Made by a program: the position numbers and the translations under genes. This document shows positions 46,850 through 59,559 of a DNA stretch of 64,000 nt, one piece after another. The DNA is taken from contig JAILWY010000009.1 of the NCBI GenBank assembly GCA_022113835.1, positions 12,128,001-12,192,000 on the forward strand. Reading direction: 5' to 3'. This DNA comes from Atopsyche davidsoni. Taxonomy: Eukaryota > Arthropoda > Insecta > Trichoptera > Hydrobiosidae. The notes beneath the pieces are model-generated. The model searched no databases. It was not told where the DNA came from and saw nothing but the letters and a program-made list of their open reading frames with translations. Each line of letters opens with the position of its first letter. Positions within the stretch are counted from its first letter, which is position 1.

Positions 46850-47507
46850 GCATTATTACAGAGACAAACCAAACTACACCTATAAGATTATATTTCAACA
46901 GGTTTATATATGATTTTCTGGATAGAATTATAATTTGGAAAATTATAAGGATAAAATTATTTTCGGTTACATTTATCTGTTTAATTATCGTATTTTACAT
47001 AGCTTTCACCTCACTTGTACTACCGCAAAAATACCAGGTAGACTTTCACATAGCTTTCACCTCACTTTTATCAACGCAAAAATATCAGAGACACTTTCAC
47101 ATAGCTTTCATCTCAGTTACACTATCGCAAAAATATCAGATAGACTTTCACATAGACTTCACCTCACTTGTATTACCGCAAAATTATCAGATTTATATTT
47201 ATTCAGCAACTTTTCCATCAAGTATCTGAACAATATCGTGAACGCATTACTAGAGGGCGTTATTACAGAGACAAAGACAAACCAAACTTCACCCATAAGA
47301 TGCTATTTCAACAGGCTTATATATGATTTTCTGGAATAAATTATTATTTTGAAAATGATATTGAATATATTAATAAATATACATTTTTTTCATAACATTT
47401 TTATTGTACACTTAAATATTTTTTTATCGTACTCGCACAGCGGGGGGCGCACGTAAAACGTTCGGCGGGCGCCATGGTGCCCGCGTGCATAGTGTTGGGG
47501 ACCACTG
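46850..47507 (-). mobile_element. hAT element 5' end with internal repeats
   Basis: The terminus at 47507, reversed, reads CAGTGGTCCCCAACACT, a hAT end. The next 150 bases match the right part of the 307-base element at 27608. Between it and the transposase fragment lie three to four copies of a roughly 60-base unit (CATAGCTTTCACCTCACTTG; 46998-47195). A direct repeat of about 95 bases (ACAGAGACAAACCAAACT and TATATATGATTTTCTGGA) occurs at 46853 and again at 47262. The far terminal repeat was not found. Confidence 0.8.
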
Positions 47508-49644
47508 CCCTGAGGTATCTTTTAGGAAGTAAATACACGGTTTGAAAGTGGTAAGGAGTAAAAAAGTATGAAAAAATGGGCAGGTGTCATTAATGACACT
47601 GCCTTGTCAAATTTGGTCTGCAACCAAATCTTGTCGTTTGAAGGTTAAGAGAGTATATTGAATTAGAAGTTTATTATGAGCAGCACTCGGCGAGTCATCG
47701 GAGGTGGCGTCGGGGGGAGTAGGCAGTGTCGAGGGGTGTAGGCAGTGTCGGGGGGATGTCTCCTCGGGGCTGATGTATTCCCCGCACATCTGGGCGCCAC
47801 GTCCGCGCCCCCGCCCGGAATATCAAGTCGCGTGGGGCAGGAATAAAAGAGAGATAGCGCCGCGCGTGTGAGCTGCAGCGTGCGGCATTTGCATGTGCTG
47901 CGGGGATCACTTTTATGAGGCCCTAAAGTCGGTATGAGTGTCCGTTAAATTCTGCGGCTATGAATTATGAAAATAGCATATTTTAATTTCTTCTCTCGCG
48001 TGTGTGCTTTGAAAATGAAAAAATAAACTAGGTGTTGATAAAACACAAGTAGAATATATATACGCGATATGAATAAAAAGTCAATAATGTACTAATGGGA
48101 CGGTAACATTATACGTATGCGTTATCTCTGATTTGACCTTTCAATGTCAAGAGAAAAGAGCTTAAAGCGTCAAATTATATAAAAATATATTTAGGATTGC
48201 AGAGACGATGTCTAGATCATCAAGTTTGTTTTCTCGAAGATTCGTAAACTCGGCACATATTCGATGTAAACTTCTGCAAATTGTGTTTCTTTCACCTTAC
48301 AACCCCGCTTCTTCCACTTGTAGATCCTGAGTCTGGCTGAGTGAGGTGTAATGAATTGCCTATTCTACGAACCTAAGTCTAAACTAATCCGCGTCGAGCC
48401 ACCTTTAAAATAAAATAATATACATTTAATAATGTAGTTACAATAAAAATATATAGTTTTATTTAAATTATATACATGCTAATTTATTAACAGATAGAGG
48501 AAAATATTTTCAATTATGCAAACAATTTAACTGAAATTTTTCGTTATTCTCACTCCTATGTCAATTAGAATGTCATTGAATCGACACCTATAAATTTTAT
48601 TTTTTCATGAAAACTTTACTCGTTCAAATGCAAATTACAATCGCGTAAGAGAGTCATTTGAAAGAAAAAAAACCAAGTTTAACGTGTTGTGTGTAATAGA
48701 CGTGAGCAATCAGAGATGGTTTCACTGGCTTATTTATAAGTTATTACATAATTTGCAGATATTAACGGACCATCGTCACGAACTCCGACTCCGAACACGC
48801 CGACTTCTAATCCACCACTAAATATTGTAATGAACCCAATTTTCGGCAAAGAAAATGCTTTGAGCTTTGTAACCGATTTATTAAAACATCATATATGGGG
48901 ATTTTACGCGTTGGGAAATAATATAGTTTTGCTTTTTTCTTTGATGTTTTTTTTATTCGAATGGTATGTTTTATTGGGATCACATCTGATAAAGAATACG
49001 TTATAAAAACATAATAGCTTAATTGTTTATCGCTGCTAATTGAAGGTTGGTTTTAGGCGTAAATGAATTAACGTATAGGTGTTTCTGAGAGTTTTACTAT
49101 ATCGATCGAGTAACTAATAAATCCACCTAACGCCGGAAGGAGACAGACCGAAAGCTCGCGTTGATTATAAAAGAAGTAAGGCAACTTATCAGTCACTTCT
49201 TCCTCCATTAATTCTATTCTTTTGTCGAGTAAAGGCAGTGGGTCTTTTATCCCATAAGTTATTCTGCAATTCCGAAGACGGGCAGCCCTCGGCGCGATTC
49301 CAGCCAACTTCAGAAATTGAATGAAGACGATAATACTTCAAAGTGACTTGTTGATATTGTCACAAAACTTTTTACAAATTGCGAGGAATTTTGCGGCACG
49401 GTTAAATTTTGTTAAAAATCTTATCTTCAAGTTTTTTTAAACTAATAATAGTTTGATATAATGAAAACTGAATCAAAATTCATATACTTCTGTAATTAAG
49501 AAAATACTACATAATCAACTGTGTACACATATTTGGAGTTAGCTTAGTTTCTTAGGTATGAAATTTTTTTATCCACGGTGGATAAAACAACAAATGACGT
49601 AACCGAAATAGAAATATTCAAGTAAAAGGGAGTGAGTGAGTAAG
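47508..49644. other. alpha-catulin intron 2, no gene
   Basis: Holds the perfect 16-base palindrome GTGTCATTAATGACAC (47584-47599), a GC-rich island (47690-47900) with a two-copy GTAGGCAGTGTCG repeat, and AT-rich DNA. A 79-codon minus-strand open frame at 49068-49307 has no family I recognise and no splice context. Confidence 0.5.
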
Positions 49645-49688
49645 AGGGGTGGGGAGGGGGGGGGGAGGGGGGGGGGGAGGGGGGGGGT
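49645..49688 (+). repeat. Long G-run cluster
   Basis: Runs of G up to 12 long separated by single A or T over 44 bases. It has very strong quadruplex potential on the + strand and is prone to length error in assemblies. Confidence 0.95.
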
Positions 49689-49976
49689 ACACAAATCCAG
49701 GTAAATGCAAATATAACACGGCAGGTAGCTAGCTGAGCTGAAGGGCCGCAGCCGCAGGTGGCGAGGTCTGTAAGTGATGGCCCCATATATCCTCCACCCG
49801 CGCTCCTCGGGTGCGAATGCATCGGCGAGTGCTTTTGACTACCGAGTGAAAAATGCATTCGATATGCTGATGGCTGCGAACAGGCGGGTTCGTTTTAATT
49901 TATCGCTGGAATTGATTTTCGGCAACGCTCTGCATCAAGTGTGATTAATTTTCAAGATTCTTTTTTTTTTTTTTTT

Positions 49977-50045
49977 CATGCTATGCTTACAATACGGTGC
50001 GGGGCTATCCCCTGATCCTGCGCGCAAGTGGTGGGACATCAAATG
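49977..50045 (+). repeat. Dispersed repeat, 5'-part copy
   Basis: GCTATGCTTACAATACGGTG and then ATCCTGCGCGCAAGTGGTGG match the first half of the 16375 and 16925 copies. The second half is absent, the reverse of the situation at 3798. Confidence 0.7.
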
Positions 50046-53000
50046 TAATTATGTCTGTTCACGCAAATATGTATTTGAAAATGTGCTTGAATTATTTATT
50101 TATAATGTATATTTTAAAATTCCGGTTACGATCTTTAAACAATTTTTTTTGTAAATAATACATCTACCCACGCCATGAGTATTGCTTTAAAACATAAGCA
50201 TTAAAATACATTTACGTTTGGATGTATTGAATGGTGTGATCTAGCTACCTGTGAACCTGGTGCTTTCTATTTTATGTATTTTTCTCTAGAAATACCTGTA
50301 GCAGAACTCGATGCTGCAAACTATAATATAACAGCAATAAGTATTGTTTTCGTCGCCCCACCCCACGTCCGCGGATTCGCTTTCCGACAAGCTCGCGCAC
50401 CAAATCTCAACAGATTTACTCGGTTCCTGGCCCCGCTCCATGCACGGGAGTAATCATTTGTTTGGGCGCCCGTATGGATATTCTGGCACACATTACGTAG
50501 TTGTGTTTACTTCGGGGAAGTTTCGCCATTCGGGATTCTTTTCAGCGCGCTGATGTCTTTTTGCAAGAAGTTTGTGGATTTATTTGTGTTTTGCTTCACG
50601 CGCTCTGCGGCCTTCCGCGCCGGATTCGTGAAAACACGCCGTTAAGAGTTTGGAGTGAACCGGGCGGTCGCGTTATTTGCGACTTCTTGACACGTAACGA
50701 TTCTCGCTTCGTACTAATAGTCACATTTTGAAAAAAAAAAAAATCATTCGACATAATAAATTAGACTCCTAATAATCTAGTTTATCACTTTATAGTATTT
50801 ACATACGGTTTTAAGGAGGATCAAGCACGTTCATAAGTGAAGATTTTTCAATACAAATTTACATATAAAAATACACCCACACTCAATACAGAAATAGCCC
50901 TCTGCTCAATGTGTTATTGATTTTATATTTAATTAAGGACGGCAAATTCTTAATTTCCGCTTATCTAAGCGCCCGTTCGCGTCGGTGATTTGTTCGACTC
51001 GTAAAATGGGAATGAACGAAACCTACCAAAGCTCGCATAAAAATATCTCCATTACTCAGGCGTATCAAGATTCCATTTCTAACACCGAATATCTCAAGTC
51101 CTCGGAATAGAATCATCCTTGGGGCGGAGGCCTAACGAGCCCCCGCCAGGAGCCCAACAGGCGGCGGGCACGCGATTCTGTTGACCTTACTTACGCGGAA
51201 AGCGCCATAATTCGTCCGTTCCCTCCGAGATTACTTAACACCGAATTAACGCCGCTGCCTTCCTTGCGATTTCTAACGTGGCTTTCTTATTTATATGCAC
51301 GCTTGTATTTACTTTATATTATTATTTCTTGCTATCCTAATGTGATCAAATATTTACGAAAATACTTACGGCGGTGAATTTTTTTTTAAGCACGTGAATG
51401 TTCTCACTCATAAAACTCACCCGCAGGCGAGATTTAAAATTAAACTCTCCACCTAACGTGGCGTAATAATTCAAACGGTCCGTAATAAAGCGGCCGCGTC
51501 ATAAAAATAAACAAATACTAGGTCCAGGTTAGCGCCTCGTTGCTATTACCACTGAACTATGCAAACAAGGCAAATCTCCAATTAATTGCACACTGAGATG
51601 GCTACATCAATCGCATTATGTACTATTCTATTATAATTATTATTTTATAATTTCTGCATGGTTCTTGAAAGAATAAAAGGACGTAAATCCTACAATTGAA
51701 ACCTATAACCTATCAAATAACGTTTTTACTGTTAATAATTTGTGAAATCAATTATTTGCTAAGTGTAGTTTACATAATTTTACAGTCAATTCAATTTATC
51801 AGTACGAAACAAATGATATTAACACTTTTCAAGTTAATACATTTAAAAACATTGAATTGCCTTCCATAATGACTTGTAAACATCAATACCAGATATCCAA
51901 TATAGAGCGAGACTTTTTCATTAAATGAAAAAATCGGTTTGGTTAGTCTTCTCGTTATCCGGAACTTCCACAACGTTATTGCAACAATGACGACTAAATC
52001 TTAAATCCAAAATTATATTATTTTTCAAAGCTTTAATATGAATTTAGTATTAGTTATAATTTAGATTTTAGTCTGAATTTTCTTAGCTATTTGCCAATTA
52101 AATAATTCTCAATAGTCTTCTTCGATATTCTATTCATATTTTTCGTGATGCTTTATTTTTCTATTGTCAAGTTCTCCATCAAATAGGTGTGCTATTATGT
52201 GCTCTCCTGGATATTCAAAACTATATATTTGATATAGATTTCTCAACCAGTTGTTACTCAGTGGTCAGGAGCGGTTAATTTACTCTGTCTGTTGTAACCT
52301 GATGAGTAGCTAAGCGTATGCTTGAATTTTGAAAAAATAATTATTTGATTCTTTAATAATTTAGTTTGGGTGGCCGACAACAGCCCGTTCACCCTATTCG
52401 CTGCATGATTTTTCTTGCTTCGCTTATCTTCCCCCGCCGAGTCGATATCCATCGCGGGCAGCGTGCGCGACACAAATTTATTCACGGAGTACATGGGGCG
52501 GCATTTTTTGCGCCGACCCACCCCCGCCTCGCCCGGCGTCTATCTCCGCCATCAACCCCAGCTAGGCCGCCCGCATGAAAGGTCGAAGGTATCGTTTTAG
52601 TGATTTAAGCACTCCTATTAGCCCTCGAGCGCCTAGTCCGATCGGGCCGCGGATAGTGCCACTGGAACTAACTTTCGGGGAAATCGCCGCAAATGAATCT
52701 TCATTAATTTATATACTACAACTGGGGGCTCCCCGTCGAAAAATGAACGGACATAATAAATCATCGCCCTATCGGCAATCTACTGGTTTAAAAGTTTAAT
52801 CAGCGTATTGGTACTTTTGTTTGAGCACTCAAATTAACAAACAATTTGATACTTTCACAGCGTGGCAGTCTTTTTTTTGTGAAGTAAAATTATGCTATCA
52901 AACATTGTTTTGGTTTTTGAATTAAAATTAGAAAAATTTGACCTTGACCTAAAACATTAATTTTAACCGTATTTACTTTTATTAACGCTATCGGCATTTA

Positions 53001-54631
53001 CACGCATGAAATTTGCCTTCAGTGTGTGTTTAGTTATTGAGCATCGAGATCCCTTATCTATATTATTCATATTCCTGACGGTATTAAGATCTCTGGTACT
53101 CTAATTTTTTGCTCTCAACCACTATTCACTATCGACATTTACAATTGTTCTGATATATTTAACAATATCTTTAGCGAGATTTAAAAACTACAGTTTTCGT
53201 GTCTGGTTCAATATCAACGAATCTTTATAGATGTAAGAATCACAGGCAAGGACATACCATTTCAGAATATCGGCAATTTGATATAGATTTCGAAAAATAC
53301 ATGGATCTCCTTGGATCATATATTTTATATTTTTCATATTTTTATTAATATATGGCCTGTTAAATTACAATTTTTTTATAGATGGTTTCAAAACACATTT
53401 ATTTTGTATAGTGCCAACAGACTAGTCTACATATGTTACATATTAACTGCTGAATAAAGAAGGACTGTGCTGGCTTCATTAGTTGCCGCCGACCTGTGTA
53501 CAATCGCTTCCTTCACCCCCACGCAACTCAATCATTTGTGCGAGCTTCGAATAACTTCGTTTACCAGAATTACAACAACAAAAAAACATTCACATTCGTT
53601 TTTAATGCAATAAAAATAGGAGGCCAAATATAAATCGAAGAAAACACTAGGTTTGTTTGCGGTAGTACAAGGGTAGGCCCGTTGAACGGTGTCCGGACAC
53701 ATTATTGCCTTGCCCACTTGAATAATTCAGACCGGTGACCGCGGCCGCCGAGGCTTCGTGCAATCGTTCTACGTTTTCGCGGAACCACAGCTGATAATCG
53801 ATATGGAGCTAATCGAGTCGAATACGCGGAGCAGCAATGAATAACTGAAAATCAAAATGCCCTGCCTGAGTTTCCACCATGAAACATTTTCGTGTCCCGT
53901 TGATAGGCTTTTTTTTATCAATTACATTTTTATTGCGATTGCAGTAAATCAAATGAACTTATTGTGCGAAAATACGTCAACCTTTGGAAAACTAGAATTT
54001 ATTTGTTATTTTTTTTTTTATATAAGCTATGATGCATAGTACTGGATATAATTAATCTCTGGGGACAATGGGCGGTGGTTTTTAAGTGCGAGCGAGAGAG
54101 GTTTTGTGAAATACGTTTATCGCGCTTTTGTTTCGAATAAAAAAAGCGAGCGACGGATTATCGTCGAATGGAGAGTGAGAAAATTAATTATTTTCTGTAC
54201 AGAGCTTAATAAATAGGGGAAATTTTGAATTATTTTTGAGGTTTATCAGGCAATTTATTGTAGTTTAAAAATAATATACTGTTACTTAATAAGTAAATAT
54301 TGTCACACTTGGGATCAAGCCTTTTAAATTTTTTATTTAGTTATTAAGTTTTGCATTATAATTCGAAAAATATTGCTTATACTTTTAACTTCAGATCATC
54401 CAGTGTAAAAAAATGGCTTCCGCTTTGCACGTATTTTATATAAAATTAAGCATGCATCAGTTAATAATTTTAATGTAAGTAACAAATCTTGAATAACTGT
54501 GCTATAAAGCATACTTTTAGAATTATCAGTGTATATATAAACAGTCGTTAATTAAACAGTGTCTGTGTTGCGATCTCTTTGATTTAAATGATAAATTTAT
54601 TTGTTTTCTATAAAATCTTTTAATATGATAA
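50046..54631. other. alpha-catulin intron 2, no gene
   Basis: GC-richer islands at 50350-50700, 51110-51260, 52420-52760 and 53690-53830 in AT-rich DNA. Open frames in them are short and unlike any family I know. Confidence 0.5.
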
Positions 54632-54633
54632 TA

Positions 54634-54800
54634 CAGGGTTAGGCAGGGAGGTATGGTTGATTTGAACGGGGCCCCACGCGAGGTGGGGATAAAGATTGGG
54701 GGTATCAAATTACACATTGAAAAAATAAACTTTAAGTTTCGTTGAAAAATGAAGGTGTCACTGTTATTTCAAATCATCCATACCTCCCTGCCTAGCCCTG
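54634..54800. mobile_element. Tc1/mariner-type MITE, 167 bases
   Basis: Terminal inverted repeats of about 34 bases begin CAGGGTTAGGCAGGGAGGTA on the left and CAGGGCTAGGCAGGGAGGTA on the right when reversed. Both ends are flanked by TA (54632-54633 and 54801-54802), the Tc1/mariner target. No transposase. Confidence 0.9.
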
Positions 54801-54984
54801 TATCATCGATGTAAATGTCAATCATTCAAAAGAATAGCAAGCGTTGCGTAACAAATGCGTCTGCTTGGTGTGGCGTGTTTTTATGGATAGCATGGTTTGT
54901 ATACACAGCAACCTTATCGCATCCCCCGGGCCAATAAACAATCGCCAGCCGTGGCTCGCATTGTCACCTCCGCTGCAGCCTGGA

Positions 54985-55002
54985 GGGGGGGGGGGGGGGG
55001 GG
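54985..55002 (+). repeat. G18 homopolymer
   Basis: Eighteen consecutive G in a GC-rich patch (54920-55070). It accounts for poly-Gly and poly-Pro open frames on both strands. Confidence 0.95.
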
Positions 55003-57307
55003 ACGCCGCCTCCTGACTTCCGGTGTCGTGATTCATGGTCGGGAGCGCCCCGGGGGGGATGGGGAGGTAGAGAAAGAGCCTGTCCGTCCACTTCCGCGTT
55101 AATTTTGACCGAAAGCTTCTTTTGGCTCTCAATTTTGATTGAGATTTTGACGTTTAACCTTTTAACACCACTGAATAATATTTTTTTTGTGAACCGTGGT
55201 AATTTCAGAGACCAGACGTGAAAATGTTGCTCTTGCTTTAAAATAAATATTTAGATTTTTTTCTAAAATATATGCAAACTATATTGTTTTTTTCAAATAA
55301 TGTATAGTATTATACTTAAATAAAACAATATTTAATTAAAAAAAACTTTAATTCGCACTTATTTGTAACTTAAGACAGATCTAAATGATATTTGTCATTA
55401 GGGTTGTTTACAAAACAACTTTTTTTGTTGCATGTCAGTTTATCTTAGCCAAAGAACTTGAATTAGTAAAAACAAGAAAGTATTACTTCTGTTCTCTAGA
55501 GTTTATGTATTATAATAAAAAAGTAAAAAGTTATTCCCGTTTTCATTGAAAAGAAGTTCTGGACTCTCGGGGCCTTGTGCACGACAATACCGGTCTATTA
55601 TTATTCCAAAGCAATGCTTTAATTTAATAATCTTTGTTTAATCTATATTATAAGTAATAGTAGTAGAATTAATATTAAATATTTATGCTTTCGGACTAAG
55701 AAAGTTCACCGCTAATAAATTGTGGCCAGTGAACTTTACGGAAATACTGTATTCTATTAAGTAATAGAAAATAACTTATTTATCGCGGTGGAGCCTTCGT
55801 CGTAAATTTTACTGACAATGCCTGTATACGTCGTAATAGCGTCGTCTAAAATACAAAGCTCTATGATTGACACCCTGTCTACACGTTAGTACAGGTTTTT
55901 TTAAACTTTTGTGTATTTTACGCGAAGTTCTTGAATACAGTGAATAAACTTGAATAAAAAAATAAATGATGGGCCATCAACTATCTTCTTTATACTGATG
56001 AAGTAATATACAAACTGACTCATACAAGATATTCAATAGCGTTCTATACTATGCAAACTGAGTTATCAATTTATATGATTTTAATATTACTATACTCGCC
56101 AAAGAAAGGAGCATCTGCAAAAAATATTTTTGGAAACATCATAAACACTACGGATAAGTCTTTTGTTTGAATTATCGCTAAATTCATTTTATAATCAAAG
56201 GGATAATGGACTTTTTATGTTCGTCGGAGAATACAAAATAATGCCGGCACAATTAAATGATCAATCCTATCACAATAATAGAGGCGAATCATTCTTGGCG
56301 TATTCTCAGCTGGCGCGCCCTCTCACTGTAAATCTGCACCCCGCGCGGGGAGGCTTCAGGGCTGTTGGGGTCGCTCCAGACATTTACCCCCGTAGGACGG
56401 ATGTGCCGCCGCTCGCTTTGTTTATTGTGTGAATGTCTATTTTTAAAATGCCACCAGAATGCAAGAAGATATAAAATTGGCGCACAACGGCCGCGGTTTA
56501 ATCCTGTTTGGCATGAAAAATAGACACTATGCGAATCTAAAAAAATAACGAGGCTGAATCAAAATGCATTATTTTTTATTTAACGTTATTTTTCGATATC
56601 ACTAGATGTATTGAAAAAATACTATTTTTATAAACAAGCGAAATTTATATCAAAAAAATATTGACAGGAATATATTGTGAAAAAAATTAAATAAGTATTA
56701 TTTTTATAAATTTTATAATTATATTAGTAACTGTGCTCGTATCGTTGTGTATGTTTCGCAATGGAGAGATAGTATAGTAACAGATATTCAAATATTTATT
56801 TGTACTAATTGTAAACTACGGGAAACTTTGTTAGGATTAAATAATTAAATTAATATCCTCACGTACAAAATTGATTTTGTATTAGAGATATTAATTTGGG
56901 AAATAGAATCCCACACTGTGGTAAGCCAGTTCCTTGAAAATGTCACATAACAAAATTTATAGTATCTATTTCACTATTTCGACATCATTTGTTCTAATTT
57001 ATTGAATATAACGAAGCACAGGCTGGAATTTATCAATATCTTTCTAAAAATATATCAAAAGTTGCAGAAATTCGGTTTCACGTTCAATAAATCAAACTTA
57101 ATATTTTCCATCATTATTCACTATTATAGAATTATCTTTTTTTTTGGTCTTTCTTAAAATAAAACTCTATTGTTAGTATTATTGTCAATCACACAAAATT
57201 TATAAAACCTTAAATATATTCTTATGAAAATTTCCTATCAGAAATTGAGAATAAAGAAATACTCATATACTAAAACTAAGTAGATTTCTTACCCCAAGAA
57301 CTGACTA
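55003..57307. other. alpha-catulin intron 2, no gene
   Basis: AT-rich with one GC-rich patch at 56300-56430. No exon or mobile element recognised. Confidence 0.5.
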
Positions 57308-57646
57308 TCTACTATAATAATAGCCATTGTGTGTATGTTTGTATGTATGTTTCGTTTTTCCGTTCTGTATAGAATATCTTAAAAGATACAACGCTGATTT
57401 TTTGCACATAAGTTAAGTAAATTTTTCCGCAGCTATGTGCCGAATTTCAAGACGATAGGATAATATTTTCATTCATAAACTTTAAAATATGCTTTAGCGA
57501 ATTTCAATATGTACGAATTATATGATTCACTTCTTCGCCGCGAGATGTCGTTCACCGCGAGAATTTCAAATTTAGAACTTTTACAAAAAAAACAAAAGAC
57601 GCATCGTTCATCAAATACGTCATTTTGTGACGGGCTACATTACTAG
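57308..57646 (+). mobile_element. Non-autonomous Helitron, 339 bases
   Basis: Begins TCTACTATAATAATAGCCAT after A, ends GACGGGCTACATTACTAG before T. No coding sequence. A longer, inverted relative lies at 58881-59559. Confidence 0.87.
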
Positions 57647-58880
57647 TGACATAATAAAGAGGGACGGGATGAATAACGAACTTTGAAGTTACTGAAAACA
57701 ACCACATTTTGTTTCATTAGTACTAACGTTCAAGAAATAAAAATAGCAAACAGCTCCCATATACTTGATTAGTATTGTCGATAATAAAGGCACCATAAAG
57801 GTGCTAAATCAACTCCAAGCTTTGAAATATGTCGAAGGTCAAATAATGACTGTCTACATCTACGTTTTATACGCCAATAGCCTAGTAGCGTAGCTCGTGA
57901 TCGTGTTCGAATATATTAGAGTCTGTATATGAGTTTTGCGGTGATTTATGGTAATAGATCGCGATAATATCTCCAAGTTATAAAAAGCTTAATTAGCACA
58001 TTTCATTATTAGGACCGTCCAAATCGATGGTCGAATATTGATCTCTAAAAAAATTCATAAAAACATTATCAATAGAAATACTCGTACAATTACTTTCTCT
58101 CTAGGAATATGTATGCTTACGATTTTATTTTACCTATGCATAAATTTTAAAGGCAACGATTTCCTTTATATCCCTGTTGAAGGGCAGGTGTAGAACGATA
58201 CGCTCAATGACGGTTGCATATTTTTTTGCTCTTCGTTAACTACTTTCTTTTATTTGAACGATGAATATATTATATTAATATATTTCTACTGGTATATCCT
58301 GAAAATCTACTAAGGTTCACAAGCATCCAATAAAAACTCACAGAAAGCATTCACTACCATTTTTTTTTTTCTTTATTCTGCTATCCAAAACAACACATTT
58401 TTATTAAAGCTACATAAAAATAATTAATAAACATAAAAAGATAACTTCTTAATTAATTCACTCGTACATTTTATTGCCCCCTAAAGCAACACCTCACGAC
58501 AGGGTAAATTACGACATAACAATCACGCCCTAATTAACAACCGGCAATAAAGCTAGTACAGCAATGGCACGAAAACAATAAAAAGGTTTAATACTCGGAC
58601 GGGTATTTCCGCTTATTAAAAAAAATAACTAGTTCCGCTCGCGACTGAATGAAACCCTCGCAGGCGGCCGCTAAGCCGACGCTACATACAAAAACAGTCG
58701 GCGTCCGTTATTAGGGGATTACGGACACCGTTGTGAGGCTTCAGCTGCTCTCGGCCTGCCCTGGACCTAGCTGCCAGGAGGACTTACGACGGCGGCTAAT
58801 TTGTTGGCTAGGACACTAAGTACGACGTTGTCAACGTAGAATGAACCCACTCTATATGTATATCGACCATTATTAAAATA
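57647..58880. other. Spacer between inverted Helitrons
   Basis: AT-rich with a GC-richer patch at 58620-58810. No exon recognised. Confidence 0.5.
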
Positions 58881-59559
58881 CTAGAAATGTAGCCCGTCAT
58901 AAAATGACGTATTCGATGAACGATGCAATAGTGTTTGAACATACGTTTGGCTGACAATTAGATGAATATTTGATTTCATTTTGTACACATATATTTTGAA
59001 TAACCGGATATTAATTTCGAAAGCAAAGCCATTCTAGGAAATATCACATTTCGTGTCACAAAAAACGAATCATTTTCACTGCACTGTTCTTTATTAGATG
59101 CAGTCTTTATGACATTCAATTGTGCTATTGAGCTATTCTTTTTTAATTACGTTTGCTGTGCTTAGACGGTGTTATTTTTTTAGGAGGCATTTTAAGTTAT
59201 TAATGATGTGATTAATAATTTCTAACGCAACTAAAAAATAAAATTGGTACTTGTGTCAAGCTGACATAAACTGGAAATTTCTTAGAAGCATCATATTTTG
59301 TTTTTTTGTAAAAATTCTAAATTTGAAATTCTCGCTGTGAACAACAGAATCATATAATTTGTACATAAAGCATATTTGATAGTTTTATTTAATTAGTTTA
59401 TGAATGAAAATATAATCCTATCGTCTTGAAATTCGGCACATAACTGCGGAAAAACTTATTGAACTTACGTGCAAAAGTCAGCGTTGTATCTTTTAAGATA
59501 TTCTATAGAGAACCAAAAAATTAAACATACACACACACAATGGCTATTATTATAGTAGA
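58881..59559 (-). mobile_element. Non-autonomous Helitron, 679 bases, minus strand
   Basis: Read on the minus strand it begins TCTACTATAATAATAGCCAT (59559 downward) and ends ACGGGCTACATTTCTAG (58881-58884), between A and T. The first 200 and last 60 bases match the 57308 copy. The middle holds about 340 extra bases, so the shorter copy may be a deletion form. Confidence 0.87.

Noticed and set aside
46771..47339. Plus-strand frames with repeated SFHL-type peptides
   Set aside because: They read through the 60-base repeats of the hAT element. The real coding remains are on the minus strand.
49068..49307. 79-codon minus-strand open frame with a protein-like composition
   Set aside because: No recognisable domain, no splice context and no neighbouring exon. 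One such frame in 64 kb is not surprising.
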